From Macrococcoides animalis (GTDB lineage: Bacteria; Bacillota; Bacilli; Staphylococcales; Staphylococcaceae), in NCBI RefSeq assembly GCF_047425875.1, contig NZ_CP179727.1, positions 558,001-622,000 of the forward strand: a DNA stretch of 64,000 nt. The letters are read 5' to 3'. The translations under genes were made by a program, and so were the position numbers. Below the pieces are notes generated by a model. It did not search any database. It was not told the origin of the DNA and worked only from the letters and a program-made list of their open reading frames with translations. This document shows, piece after piece, positions 36,189-45,376 of this stretch (position 1 is its first letter; every line of letters starts with the position of its first letter).

Positions 36189-36974
36189 ATGAATAACCAT
36201 GAAATTGATTACAAAGTTTATGGCGATGATATGCAATATGTAGAAATCGAATTGGATCCGCATGAAACAGTGATTTCAGAGGCTGGATCTATGATGATGA
36301 TTAATCCCTCAATTGAAATGCAAACAATCTTTGGCGATGGTTCTTCTTCAGGTGGTAGTGGCTTTATGGATAAATTATTTTCTGCAGGTAAACGTACATT
36401 AACAGGTGAAAGCTTATTTATGACAACATTTACAAACAAAGGTCACGGTAAAGAGCACGTTTATTTCGCAGCGCCATATCCTGGTAAGATTATTCCAATT
36501 GACTTATCTCAAGTAAATGGTGAATTTATTTGTCAGAAAGACGCATTTTTAGCAGCAGCACAAGGCGTAAGTGTAGGTATTGCATTCCAAAAACGATTAG
36601 GAGCTGGATTCTTTGGTGGAGAAGGATTTATTATGCAACGCTTACAAGGAGATGGTATGGCATTTATTCATGCAGGTGGTGCCATTATGCGTCGTCAATT
36701 ACAATCGGGGGAAGTTTTATTAGTGGATACAGGTTGTTTAGTTGGAATGACAAGAGATGTTGACTACGATATCCAAACAGTCCCAGGTTTGAAAACGAAA
36801 TTATTTGGTGGAGAAGGTATTTTCTTAGCTAGACTTCAAGGTCCAGGAACAGTTTACATTCAGTCATTACCATTCTCTAGATTTGCATCTCGCATCTTTG
36901 CTGCAGCACCTGTGACAGGTAAGCAAACAGGTGAAAGTGGCATCGGTGGTATTTTCGATATGTTTAGTGATTAA
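36189..36974 (+). CDS. AIM24 / TIGR00266 family protein
   Basis: The 261-residue protein is beta-rich and matches the AIM24-like family (TIGR00266): VEIELDPHETVISEAGSMM, the glycine-rich GDGSSSGGSG segment, AAPYPGKIIPIDL, and GAGFFGGEGFIMQRLQGDG. Its function in bacteria is unknown; structures show a double-stranded beta-helix. A TTG at 36174 overlaps the GGAGG site, so the ATG at 36189 is used. It stands alone with its own terminator. Confidence 0.88.
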   Translation: MNNHEIDYKVYGDDMQYVEIELDPHETVISEAGSMMMINPSIEMQTIFGDGSSSGGSGFMDKLFSAGKRTLTGESLFMTTFTNKGHGKEHVYFAAPYPGKIIPIDLSQVNGEFICQKDAFLAAAQGVSVGIAFQKRLGAGFFGGEGFIMQRLQGDGMAFIHAGGAIMRRQLQSGEVLLVDTGCLVGMTRDVDYDIQTVPGLKTKLFGGEGIFLARLQGPGTVYIQSLPFSRFASRIFAAAPVTGKQTGESGIGGIFDMFSD

Positions 36975-36989
36975 TTATTTTAGCGTGAT

Positions 36990-37021
36990 AAAAGCATCCC
37001 TTATGAGAGGATGCTTTTTTT
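36990..37021 (+). terminator. Terminator of the AIM24-like gene
   Basis: AAAAGCATCC pairs with GGATGCTTTT across a short loop and a T-run follows. Confidence 0.85.
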
Positions 37022-37134
37022 AGTGGAATTAGATTTGTGTCGCTCTGGTGTGGACGAGAGTCAAACGAGGTAGCTAATATTGTGTTTATAGAATCCGCGC
37101 CTTAGTTCTCTTGCCTACTTGCAAAATTCATCGT

Positions 37135-37842
37135 CTATCGCTTAGGTATATATCCCAGCATATTAAATAGCTCGTCTTTCTCTGAATCAGTTAAGTCTTT
37201 CCACTCACCTAATTTCAAATCATCTACTAAGATATTCATGACACGTAGGCGTCTTAATTGCTTTACTTCGTAGCCAAGGGCTTCAGTCATACGGCGAATT
37301 TGCCTATTTAAACCTTGCATTAAGATAATCTTAAATGTCTTCGCATTGACTTTCGTCACAACCGCTGGCAACGTCACGGTATCTAGTATTTCGACACCTT
37401 CAGACATTTGCTTAATAAATTCATCAGTAATAGGTTTATCAACTGTTACGATATACTCTTTCTCATGCTTACCTTCTTTACGTAATATCTCATTCACAAT
37501 ATCTCCATCGTTCGTCAGTAAGATTAAACCTTCACTATCCTTATCTAACCGTCCTATGTGAAAAATACGTTCTTTATGTCCTACAAAATCTACGATGTTA
37601 CCTTTAATATGACGTTCCGTCGTTGATGTAATACCACGTGGTTTATTTAATTTTAAATAAACGTAACCTTTTTCTAACTTAATTTCTTTATTATCTACTG
37701 TAACAATATCATCATCAGCAACTTTACTGCCCACCTCAGCAAATGAACCATTAATCTTTACGCGTCCTGCTTCAATCCATTTGTCAGCTCCACGTCTAGA
37801 ACAAACACCTGCTTCAGATAAATATTTATTAATCCTCATCAT
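37135..37842 (-). CDS. 23S rRNA pseudouridine synthase, RluF/RsuA type
   Basis: N-terminal S4 RNA-binding domain (INKYLSEAGVCSRRGADKWI, then GRVKING) followed by the RsuA-family catalytic domain with the aspartate in GRLDKDSEGLILLTNDG and the later GLNRQIRRM motif. The S4 sequence and EVGSKV element are closest to RluF, which modifies U2604 of 23S rRNA, but RluB or RsuA function cannot be excluded. 235 residues. GGAGG precedes two adjacent ATG codons. Confidence 0.88.
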   Translation of the reverse strand: MMRINKYLSEAGVCSRRGADKWIEAGRVKINGSFAEVGSKVADDDIVTVDNKEIKLEKGYVYLKLNKPRGITSTTERHIKGNIVDFVGHKERIFHIGRLDKDSEGLILLTNDGDIVNEILRKEGKHEKEYIVTVDKPITDEFIKQMSEGVEILDTVTLPAVVTKVNAKTFKIILMQGLNRQIRRMTEALGYEVKQLRRLRVMNILVDDLKLGEWKDLTDSEKDELFNMLGYIPKR

Positions 37843-37852
37843 ATAAATGCCT

Positions 37853-37882
37853 CCAAAAAAAGAGAGAGCATCTCAGCTCTTC
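37853..37882 (-). terminator. Terminator of the DUF3817 gene
   Basis: On the minus strand AAAGAG-AA-GAGC pairs with GCTC-TCTCTTT around TGAGAT, then a T-run. It lies before the pseudouridine synthase ribosome site. Confidence 0.75.
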
Positions 37883-37885
37883 TCT

Positions 37886-38185
37886 TTAATAATATTTAGA
37901 ACGTACAAAATAGTGATCATAAATGAATGTGCCGAATGGGATAAACGCGACAAGCAACCCAATTGCTGGCCATTTCCAGTTCCATTTCACTTTTAAAGTC
38001 ATTAAAATCAATGTAATCACATAAATCGTAAATAAAAACCCATGAATTGATCCAACTACCGTTACAACTTCTGGTTTACCCGCTAAATATTTTAAGGGCA
38101 TTGCAATACCCATTAGCAAAAGTAATGACCCACCTTCTAAAAACCCAAAAAATCTAAATACACTTTTTAATGTTTGGTTATTCAT
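37886..38185 (-). CDS. DUF3817 family membrane protein
   Basis: A 99-residue protein with three hydrophobic helices. FRFFGFLEGGSLLLLMGIAMPLKY with VGSIHGFLFTIYVI is the pattern of DUF3817, an integral membrane family of unknown role. The frame runs 30 codons further upstream, but the ATG at 38185 follows GAGGAT and begins the conserved domain; it overlaps the end of the CNNM gene by eight bases, so the pair is co-translated. Confidence 0.85.
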   Translation of the reverse strand: MNNQTLKSVFRFFGFLEGGSLLLLMGIAMPLKYLAGKPEVVTVVGSIHGFLFTIYVITLILMTLKVKWNWKWPAIGLLVAFIPFGTFIYDHYFVRSKYY

Positions 38186-39524
38186 CTTTATCATCCTCAT
38201 TATCATCAAATAAAGAGCGTGATGCGTTAAATTCTTTATGTAATGCCACCGCTTTAATTTGATGATTCTCTGCATCTAAGACAATCCATTTATCATACTT
38301 AGTATCAACATAATCATCTTTATCGATATCCGGATTTTGCGCTTGCATCCACCCACCGATTGTATCAATATCTTCAGAGTCTTCGAATGTAATACCAAAC
38401 TTCTCTTCGATATCATCTAATAATACGCGACCATTAATTTGATACGCATTATCACCGGTTTTTATGATGTCATTCACTTCATCCTCATCAAATTCATCAC
38501 GAATTTCTCCGACGATTTCTTCTAATATATCTTCCATCGTTAAGATACCTGCTGTACCACCATACTCATCAATAACAAGTGCGATATGTACGCGTTCACG
38601 TTGCATCTTGATTAATGCATCGCTAATTCTAGTAACTTCATGTATTAATGGTAAATCATGAATATGATCTTTTATTCTTACAGGATCTCCTGAAGCATAC
38701 TTCGTTAAAAATTCTTTAACATTAATAAATCCAATAATATGGTCTTTGTCTCCATCTTCTGAAATGGGATAACGTGTGAATTGATGCTCATTAATCACTT
38801 CTAATAATTCATCGATATTGAATGGCTGAGTCAATGTAATCATTTGGGTACGTGGCACCATAATATCTTTTGCTAAACGTTCATCGAAACTGAATATATT
38901 TTGCATATAAGCAAGTTCAGTATGGTTGATTTCTCCACTCTGATAACTTTGCGTCATAATAATCTTTAACTCTTCTTCACTCATTGCTTGTTCGTGATCT
39001 GCTGGTTGTACACCAAATATTCTTAATATTAATCGAGCCGTGCCGTTCATTGACCAAATTAGTGGTTTCATAATAAATCCAAAGAAATATAGCGGTCTAG
39101 CGAATGCTAACGTCATCTTCTCAGCATATTGAATAGCAAGAGACTTTGGTGCAAGTTCCCCTATTACAACGTGAATAAATGTCACGATAAAGAAACTTAA
39201 TCCTACAGTAATAGGTTTACTCATATCGGTTGGAATGTTTAATAAATGTAAGACTGGATGAATAATTGATTCGAAAGTTGATTCACCAATCCAACCAAGA
39301 CCTAATGCTGTAACAGTAATTCCTAACTGACAGGCTGATAAATAATAATCGAGATGATGTACCATGTTCTGTACAATCTTAGCTGTACTATTTCCTTCAC
39401 TTACTAATTGATCGATTCTTGATGTTCTTACCTTTACCAGACTAAACTCCGATCCAACGAATAAAGCTGTCAACATGATTAAAACTGCAAATAATAATAA
39501 ATTTGATATGGTTTGTATGTCCAA
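38178..39524 (-). CDS. mpfA: CNNM/CorC family Mg2+ transport-associated protein
   Basis: An N-terminal DUF21 (CNNM) membrane domain with about four helices, then a CBS pair (residues ~205-330, with VPRTQMITL and GGTAGILTMEDILEEIVGEI) and a C-terminal CorC_HlyC domain ending in an acidic tail. It probably exports Mg2+ or protects against high Mg2+, like S. aureus MpfA, which is about the same length and lies near the fructose operon too. The start is a TTG after AGGGA; a stop codon lies immediately before it in frame. A structured leader of about 150 bases precedes the gene. Confidence 0.88.
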   Translation of the reverse strand: MDIQTISNLLLFAVLIMLTALFVGSEFSLVKVRTSRIDQLVSEGNSTAKIVQNMVHHLDYYLSACQLGITVTALGLGWIGESTFESIIHPVLHLLNIPTDMSKPITVGLSFFIVTFIHVVIGELAPKSLAIQYAEKMTLAFARPLYFFGFIMKPLIWSMNGTARLILRIFGVQPADHEQAMSEEELKIIMTQSYQSGEINHTELAYMQNIFSFDERLAKDIMVPRTQMITLTQPFNIDELLEVINEHQFTRYPISEDGDKDHIIGFINVKEFLTKYASGDPVRIKDHIHDLPLIHEVTRISDALIKMQRERVHIALVIDEYGGTAGILTMEDILEEIVGEIRDEFDEDEVNDIIKTGDNAYQINGRVLLDDIEEKFGITFEDSEDIDTIGGWMQAQNPDIDKDDYVDTKYDKWIVLDAENHQIKAVALHKEFNASRSLFDDNEDDKDE

Positions 39525-39690
39525 TTAATTCCCTAAAACTAGGGATTCACCTCCGGTTAATATATGGTGACTACTAAAGTCACAATGCTTTGATAAAAAT
39601 TTATAATTAATATTGATATATTCTTGTTGTAATTTTATGACCTTCCCAAAGGTAGTCACCTCCTGAGTGAAAATATAAAGACTAGGATTA
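39522..39690 (-). promoter_or_regulatory. Structured 5' leader of the CNNM gene (candidate RNA switch)
   Basis: On the minus strand GGTGACTAC (39660-39652) can pair with GTAGTCACC (39574-39566) over 9 bp. The second arm can instead form a local hairpin, GTGACT (39583-39578) with AGTCAC (39572-39567), so two exclusive folds exist. The segment GGAGGTGA occurs both at the start and near the end of the leader. The ribosome site AGGGA is itself inside a CCCTA-TAGGG hairpin (39544-39531) directly before the TTG start. This is not a class I recognise; it is not an M-box or yybP-ykoY consensus as far as I can tell. Confidence 0.45.
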
Positions 39691-39702
39691 TTTTAACACA
39701 AA

Positions 39703-39735
39703 AAGACTCCATTGTGCGATAAAGGAGTCTTCAAA
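39703..39735 (-). terminator. Terminator of the alpha/beta hydrolase gene
   Basis: On the minus strand GAAGACTCC pairs with GGAGTCTTT across a 13-base loop, then further T. Confidence 0.75.
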
Positions 39736-39739
39736 AAAA

Positions 39740-40513
39740 CTATGAGTATTGAGTGATAAACTTTCGACTAATATCATTAAACGCATCTGGCTGATCTATA
39801 TTACAAACATGCCCAGCATTTTTTATAATCTCTAAACCAAAATTACTATAATCATTCACAACTTTCTTTACTGGCGGAATAAATAAGTAATCTTCATCAC
39901 CCATTACAAATAGTGTTGGGACAGACTTTGTTGAAACTTGCAAGTGACTTAGATAAGGATTGATTAATTTAGTTAGGCTAAACCATTTAATAAATTGTTT
40001 TTGACTCATTTTTTTAGCTTCATTTATAAAAGCCAAACGTGATTCCTCATGTTCTTTTCGTGGCATTATAATATAAGCAAAAAACTTATACAATAACATA
40101 TAAGGCACAAAATTCTTTAATGAACGACCTATCATCAGTAAAAACTTCGTACGAATATCAATATTTATTATAGCTCCACCCAATACAAGTGATTGAACAC
40201 GTTCTGGATAATTATTTGCAATAGTTTGAGATACAATTGTCCCTAAACTCATTCCTATTAAATGAGTTTTTTTAATATTTAGAGCATCTAATACTTCAAT
40301 TACTTCCGCAGAAAGTGTCGTAAATGAATCTTTTTTATCCCAAACGACTGCCGTTGACTTTCCGTGTCCACGTAAGTCAACAAGTAGAATATTGTTGTAC
40401 TTTCTGAAATAACGAATTTGTTTGAACCAAATCGTCGAACTTCCACCTACACCGTGAATGAAAGTTACCCACGGCGCGTTTTCATCTTTAATATATGTTT
40501 TATAGTATAACAT
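39740..40513 (-). CDS. Alpha/beta hydrolase
   Basis: An alpha/beta-hydrolase fold protein of about 257 residues: oxyanion HGVGGSSTIW, LVDLRGHGKS, nucleophile elbow GMSLGT with serine, then the acid in GDEDYLF and the histidine in NAGHVCNIDQP. It resembles serine esterases and hydrolases of the PcaD/MhpC type; the substrate is unknown. The frame extends 16 codons upstream to 40561; no start has a strong ribosome site, so the start at MLYYKTY is a judgement. Confidence 0.82.
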   Translation of the reverse strand: MLYYKTYIKDENAPWVTFIHGVGGSSTIWFKQIRYFRKYNNILLVDLRGHGKSTAVVWDKKDSFTTLSAEVIEVLDALNIKKTHLIGMSLGTIVSQTIANNYPERVQSLVLGGAIINIDIRTKFLLMIGRSLKNFVPYMLLYKFFAYIIMPRKEHEESRLAFINEAKKMSQKQFIKWFSLTKLINPYLSHLQVSTKSVPTLFVMGDEDYLFIPPVKKVVNDYSNFGLEIIKNAGHVCNIDQPDAFNDISRKFITQYS

Positions 40514-40649
40514 GTTGATCATCCGTTCTCTTAATGTAGCATTATTATATGTTTTAAACATACCCTTTAATCAATATATTATACCATGAAATCAATAATT
40601 TTTTATTAATCTCTTAATATTACTCGGGAAATATTTTTTTATTTTTAAA

Positions 40650-40688
40650 AATAAAAGAACACTTGAGAATACTCAAGTGTCCTTTTGA
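40650..40688 (-). terminator. Terminator of the fructose operon
   Basis: On the minus strand AAAGGACACTTGAG pairs with CTCAAGTGTTCTTT (one G-T) across a 5-base loop, followed by T and AT-rich DNA. Confidence 0.85.
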
Positions 40689-40698
40689 TTAATACATT

Positions 40699-42606
40699 TT
40701 ATACTAATTCTGCTTCTTCAATTAACTCATCTTCAGTTGGTTTCTTTTTAAGTAATCCATAAATTACTGCTGAAACGACAACCCCAACTGCTAATGCTAA
40801 TAAGAACATTGGCCAGTGACCTTTATCTAAACCTACAACGAAGATACCACCATGTGGTGCAGGTACACGGCAACCGAATGCCATTGCTAACGCACCTGCT
40901 GTAGCACTTCCTGCAATCATTGACGGAATTACACGAGCAGGATCTGCTGCTGCAAATGGAATTGCACCTTCAGTAATGAATGATAATCCCATAACGATGT
41001 TTGATAATAATGAACCTTTTTGTGTTTTTGTAAATTTGTTTTTGAAAATAATCATAGATAAAGCGATTGCTAATGGTGGTACCATACCACCGATCATTGC
41101 TGCTGTAATTGGCGCGTAATTACCCGCTTCAATTGCTGCAAAACCGAATGCGTATGATGCTTTATTGAATGGACCACCCATATCGATTGCCATCATGCCA
41201 CCTAATACTAATCCAAGAATTACAATGTTTGTACCGTTCATACTATTTAATGTATCTGCCATTAATTTATTTAACCAACTTGCAGGTGGATTAACAACAT
41301 AGTACATTAATAATCCAGTGCTGGCTACACCTAGTAACGGGAATAATAACGTTGGTTTTAAACCATCTAAAGATTGAGGCATACCACTTAATAATTTTTT
41401 AATACCTTCAACTAAGTAACCCGCTAAGAAACCGGCGATTAAACCGCCTAAGAATCCAGATCCACCACTGACTGCTAACATACCACCAACCATACCAGGT
41501 GCTAGACCTGGACGGTCAGCAATACTCATTGCGATGAATCCAGCTAAGATTGGTACCATTAATGCGAATGCTGATTTGTTACCGATTGCCCATAATGCTT
41601 CAGCAAATTGATTATAATCGTCTGCTTTAGGATCAAATGATGTAATACCAAACATGAACGCAAAGGCCATTAAAATACCACCCGCCACAACGAAAGGTAA
41701 CATATTCGATACACCAGACATTAAATGTTTATAAAAACCTTTTTTCTCTTTGCTACCAGAAGTTTTAGCAGCTCCACCTTTTGCTTCAAATAAAGGTCTT
41801 GAATCATCTTGTGCCATGTTAATCAATTCTTCTGGTCGTTTAATACCATCAGCTACGGGTACCATAATTACATTTTTTCCGTGGAAACGGTTAGTTTCAA
41901 CATTAACATCCGCTGCTACGATAATACCTTTAGCACGAGCAATTTCTTCATCTGTTAATCGATTTTTTATTCCACCAGAACCATTTGTTTCAACTTTAAT
42001 CGGTACACCCATTTTTTTCGCTTGATTTTTCAAAGCATCTGCTGCCATATAAGTATGCGCAATGCCTGTAGGACATGCTGTAACAGCTAATACTAAATTA
42101 TCATCAGTTGCATTTCCAGTTGGTGCTAATACAACTTCTTCTTTCGTTTCAACTTCATCGTTTTGCTCTATGATTTCTAATACTTCTTTTGCTGTTGCTG
42201 CATGTAATAATTGAGCTCTCACTTCTTCATTCATTAAGATACCTGATAATTTCGCTAAAGCATCTAAATGAGTTTGTGCACCACCAGCTGGAGCTGCAAT
42301 CATAAAGAATAATGTTGCAGGTTGACCATCAAGCGACTGATAATCTACACCTGTGATTGACTTACCAAAACCGATGGCCGGTTTTGCAACAGCATCGGTT
42401 TTTGCATGAGGAATAGCAACCCCTTCGCCAACACCAGTTGTACTTTGTGCTTCACGAGCATGTATCGCTTCTTTATAAGCTTGTTTGTCATTTAATACAC
42501 CAGCATTAAATAGTGTATCTACTAACTCTTCAATGACACCGTCTTTTGTTGTTGCTGATAAATCCATTGCGATAGTAGACTCTTTTAATAAATCTGTTAT
42601 TCTCAT
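40699..42606 (-). CDS. fruA: PTS fructose-specific EIIABC
   Basis: A single chain with three PTS domains. EIIA has the phosphorylated His67 in GEGVAIPHAKT; EIIB has Cys178 in AVTACPTGIAHTYM; EIIC (from about residue 290) holds about ten helices including PGLAPGMVGG and the C-terminal APHGGIFV. It takes up fructose as fructose-1-phosphate, the substrate of the preceding fruK. 635 residues is typical. AGGGGTG precedes the ATG. Third gene of fruR-fruK-fruA. Confidence 0.96.
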   Translation of the reverse strand: MRITDLLKESTIAMDLSATTKDGVIEELVDTLFNAGVLNDKQAYKEAIHAREAQSTTGVGEGVAIPHAKTDAVAKPAIGFGKSITGVDYQSLDGQPATLFFMIAAPAGGAQTHLDALAKLSGILMNEEVRAQLLHAATAKEVLEIIEQNDEVETKEEVVLAPTGNATDDNLVLAVTACPTGIAHTYMAADALKNQAKKMGVPIKVETNGSGGIKNRLTDEEIARAKGIIVAADVNVETNRFHGKNVIMVPVADGIKRPEELINMAQDDSRPLFEAKGGAAKTSGSKEKKGFYKHLMSGVSNMLPFVVAGGILMAFAFMFGITSFDPKADDYNQFAEALWAIGNKSAFALMVPILAGFIAMSIADRPGLAPGMVGGMLAVSGGSGFLGGLIAGFLAGYLVEGIKKLLSGMPQSLDGLKPTLLFPLLGVASTGLLMYYVVNPPASWLNKLMADTLNSMNGTNIVILGLVLGGMMAIDMGGPFNKASYAFGFAAIEAGNYAPITAAMIGGMVPPLAIALSMIIFKNKFTKTQKGSLLSNIVMGLSFITEGAIPFAAADPARVIPSMIAGSATAGALAMAFGCRVPAPHGGIFVVGLDKGHWPMFLLALAVGVVVSAVIYGLLKKKPTEDELIEEAELV

Positions 42607-42616
42607 ATTTACACCC

Positions 42617-43537
42617 CTATTTTCCTTCTATTTTAGTTATTGTTACATTATTTATAATTTCAGCGATTTGTTCGCTTGTTGCTAAATCTTCAGTAAATGC
42701 TGTTGCTGTTCCACATGATACTGCTTGTTTGAAACTTTCATCGAATGATTTATTTTGTGCTAATCCAGCAACCATTCCGGCTACAGTTGAATCTCCAGAT
42801 CCTACCGTATTTATTACTTTTCCCGATGGTACAGTTGCTTTATAACAATCAGTAGCGGTTACAAGAATCGCACCTTCTCCACCAAGTGAAACAAGTACGT
42901 TCTTTGCACCTTGCGTCATTAATTTACGCGCTGCATCAATCGTATCTTGATCATTATTGATGGTAACATCAAACATTTCCTCAAGTTCTACTTTATTCGG
43001 TTTAACAAATTCAGGTTGATGTTGTAACGTTTGTATGAGTAATGATTTCTCTGCATCTACTACAAATGGAATTGATTTTTGCGTACAAATCTCTGCAATA
43101 GTCGCATATATATCTGCAGGTAATGACTTTGGTACAGAGCCGGCTATAATCACATAATCTTCTTTTGTTAGTGCTTTAATTTGATTGAGTAGTGCTTCTA
43201 CGTGTGCTGGCTTAATTTCTGGTCCTGGTGCATTAATTTCTGTTTCTGTATTACCTTTAAGCTTCACATTAATTCGTGTATCTTCATCAACTTGAATAAA
43301 GTCGGTGTTAATATTTGAAATTTCTAATTCTTTCTTTATGAAGTCTCCAGGAAAACCACCGATATAACCTAAAGCTGTTGAAGTTTCGTTTAAAGCCTTT
43401 AATACACGTGATACATTAATTCCTTTTCCACCTGCAAATTTGTGTGTGGAAGTCGCACGATTTAAACCTCCCAAATCAAATTTTTCAGTAAACATGACGT
43501 AATCAATTGACGGGTTTAAAGTAATTGTATAAATCAT
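42617..43537 (-). CDS. fruK: 1-phosphofructokinase
   Basis: A PfkB-family sugar kinase that turns fructose-1-phosphate into fructose-1,6-bisphosphate. Family marks: MIYTITLNPSIDYV, AGGKGINVSRVLKAL, GPGPEI-like NAPGPEI, and the anion-hole motif TVGSGDSTVAGMVAG with the catalytic Asp. The frame reaches 43594 but AAGGAG precedes the ATG at 43537, giving 306 residues. It starts ten bases after the end of fruR and is followed by fruA after a ten-base gap. Confidence 0.96.
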   Translation of the reverse strand: MIYTITLNPSIDYVMFTEKFDLGGLNRATSTHKFAGGKGINVSRVLKALNETSTALGYIGGFPGDFIKKELEISNINTDFIQVDEDTRINVKLKGNTETEINAPGPEIKPAHVEALLNQIKALTKEDYVIIAGSVPKSLPADIYATIAEICTQKSIPFVVDAEKSLLIQTLQHQPEFVKPNKVELEEMFDVTINNDQDTIDAARKLMTQGAKNVLVSLGGEGAILVTATDCYKATVPSGKVINTVGSGDSTVAGMVAGLAQNKSFDESFKQAVSCGTATAFTEDLATSEQIAEIINNVTITKIEGK

Positions 43538-43547
43538 ATGTTCTCCT

Positions 43548-44285
43548 TTATAGCAAGTATTTTTCGAATGGTTTTGTCTTGGTATCATCTGCATTGGTAA
43601 TGATGATTGTTTTATCTTTTTCTAAATCACAAATCTTGGCGAATGTGTATTCATCAAACTTCGAATCATCTAATAAAAAAAATGATTTCTGTGCAATATT
43701 CACTGCAATTTGTTTAATATAAGCTTCTTCCAAATCCGGTGTTGTTAAACCGTGCACTTCATGAATACCATTTGCACCCATGAACGCTTTATCAAATCTA
43801 AACTTTTTTATATTTTCAATTGCTTGTACACCTATTGATGCATATGTATCTGTCTTAATAAATCCACCAATCATATAAACTTCAATTCCTAAATCGACCA
43901 GTTTCGGCACGTGTGTCGCACCATTTGTAACAACAGTAATATGTTGCTGGTTTAAATATGGAATCATTGCAAGTGTTGAACTTCCTGCATCTAAATAAAT
44001 ACAATCATGATCTTTAATTTGTAATGCTGCGATTTTAGCAATCGCATTTTTTTCTTCAACTTTTGTTGTTGATTTGATTGAAAATGCAATATCACGATGT
44101 TTTTCTGTAATTTTTTTTGCCCCACCGTGTATGCGTATCAATTTGCCTTCATTTTCTAATGTTGATAAATCTCTTCTAATGGTTGATTCACTACTTGCCG
44201 TTACATCCATTAGTAGTTGTAACGAAATCACATCATGTGCATCTAAAAGATTAAGGATGGTTTCATGTCTTTTAATCGTAAGCAA
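43548..44285 (-). CDS. fruR: DeoR family fructose operon repressor
   Basis: The N-terminal winged helix contains the DeoR signature VTASSESTIRRDLSTLENEGKL (within residues 25-50), and the C-terminal effector domain has YLDAGSST and VVTNG, which bind a sugar phosphate, probably fructose-1-phosphate. It should repress its own operon until fructose is taken up. The start is TTG after GGAGGGG with a normal gap. A promoter is visible upstream. Confidence 0.93.
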   Translation of the reverse strand: MLTIKRHETILNLLDAHDVISLQLLMDVTASSESTIRRDLSTLENEGKLIRIHGGAKKITEKHRDIAFSIKSTTKVEEKNAIAKIAALQIKDHDCIYLDAGSSTLAMIPYLNQQHITVVTNGATHVPKLVDLGIEVYMIGGFIKTDTYASIGVQAIENIKKFRFDKAFMGANGIHEVHGLTTPDLEEAYIKQIAVNIAQKSFFLLDDSKFDEYTFAKICDLEKDKTIIITNADDTKTKPFEKYLL

Positions 44286-44312
44286 CGTTATCCCCTCCTT
44301 GAATACATCCCA

Positions 44313-44341
44313 ATCTTATGTCTTTCTTGATATAAAGTCAA
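44313..44341 (-). promoter_or_regulatory. fruRKA promoter
   Basis: On the minus strand TTGACT (44341-44336) and TAAGAT (44318-44313) are spaced by 17 bp, about 30 bases before the fruR start. Confidence 0.6.
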
Positions 44342-44407
44342 TCTTTTTCATCCAAAAACGTTCATTAATTTTTACTTTCTTTAGAAAACGCCATAAAACA
44401 GTCAAAA

Positions 44408-44450
44408 TTAAAACGCATATTGTCACGACAGCAACAACATGCGTTATTTT
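44408..44450 (-). terminator. Terminator of the aldo/keto reductase gene
   Basis: On the minus strand AACGCAT pairs with ATGCGTT across a loop of about 20 bases, with TTTAATTTT following. Confidence 0.6.
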
Positions 44451-44491
44451 AGAATAATTAAGCTCAATTAATTTACTTAGATAACGATATT

Positions 44492-45358
44492 TTATAAAAT
44501 ATCTCGTCCTAAAGCAGCCGTATAAATCATGAACCATTCATTATCAGTCATAGATTCCTTTTTAGAAGCTAATGCAACTTTTGTACGTTCAATATTTTGA
44601 GAGCCAACGATTGAATGAATAGAATATGGTAAATGATTGATAAAGCGGTATGCAATATCATCAATTGTCGTATTGTATTGCGCGGCAATGGCAATTAAGA
44701 CTGTTTGAACTTTACCTGTTTTAAATATTTCTCCGCCAGCTAATGGACTCCAAGCCATTAAATCTACATTATTAGTCTTCATATGATTTAACGTGCCATC
44801 TTCAATATTTTCTAATGTTAATGGTGAAACTTCAACTTGGTTATAATCTAAAGTTAATCCAGCAGCTTGCATTGCCTTGTTTAAATGATCAAACTGATAT
44901 GCTTTAAAATTCGAAACACCAAATTGCTTTACATATCCCTTTTGTTGTAATCCTTTTAAAGTCTCTGCAACAACTTCAGCATCAAGTAACGGTGATGGAC
45001 GATGTAATAAAAGTAAATCAATTTCATCAACTTTCAATTCTTTTAAACTTCTTTCAACAGACGCTTCAATATGCGCTTTACTATAATCATATTTGTGGAA
45101 ATCAAATTGAGGCATTGTCTTTGAGGATAACACAATCCCACATTTCGTAACGATTTGCATCTTTTGTCTCAATGCTGGTGTTAAGCTTAAGGCTTCTCCA
45201 AATATCGTTTCACAAGTGTAATCACCATAAATATCTGCGTGATCCATGGTTGTAACACCCAAGTCCACCAGCTCATGCAAATGTCTGTTTAAACTTTCTT
45301 TGTTGTAATCCCATGTGTTTAATCTCCAAAAACCTTGTACTACCTCTGACATGTTCAT
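44492..45358 (-). CDS. Aldo/keto reductase, YdhF-like
   Basis: A 288-residue aldo/keto reductase: GFWRLNTWD at the N terminus, MDHADIYGDY with catalytic Asp and Tyr, IVTKCGI with the lysine, LLLHRPSPL with the histidine, FGVSNF, and SIVGSQNIERTK for NADPH. The DHADIYG form is typical of the YdhF group. Starts 18 bp after the CobW-type gene on the same strand, so the two are likely one transcript. Confidence 0.9.
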   Translation of the reverse strand: MNMSEVVQGFWRLNTWDYNKESLNRHLHELVDLGVTTMDHADIYGDYTCETIFGEALSLTPALRQKMQIVTKCGIVLSSKTMPQFDFHKYDYSKAHIEASVERSLKELKVDEIDLLLLHRPSPLLDAEVVAETLKGLQQKGYVKQFGVSNFKAYQFDHLNKAMQAAGLTLDYNQVEVSPLTLENIEDGTLNHMKTNNVDLMAWSPLAGGEIFKTGKVQTVLIAIAAQYNTTIDDIAYRFINHLPYSIHSIVGSQNIERTKVALASKKESMTDNEWFMIYTAALGRDIL

Positions 45359-45376
45359 GTTTTACATCTCCGTCTC

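Noticed and set aside
39528..39662. 44-codon open frame in the leader of the CNNM gene starting at GTG
   Set aside because: The GTG overlaps the GGAGG itself, so it has no usable ribosome site; RNA structure explains the conservation-like pattern better.
44316..44537. Open frame of 73 codons with a possible membrane helix between the aldo/keto reductase and fruR
   Set aside because: Its only ATG start lies inside the reductase gene without a ribosome site, and it covers the reductase terminator and the fruR promoter.
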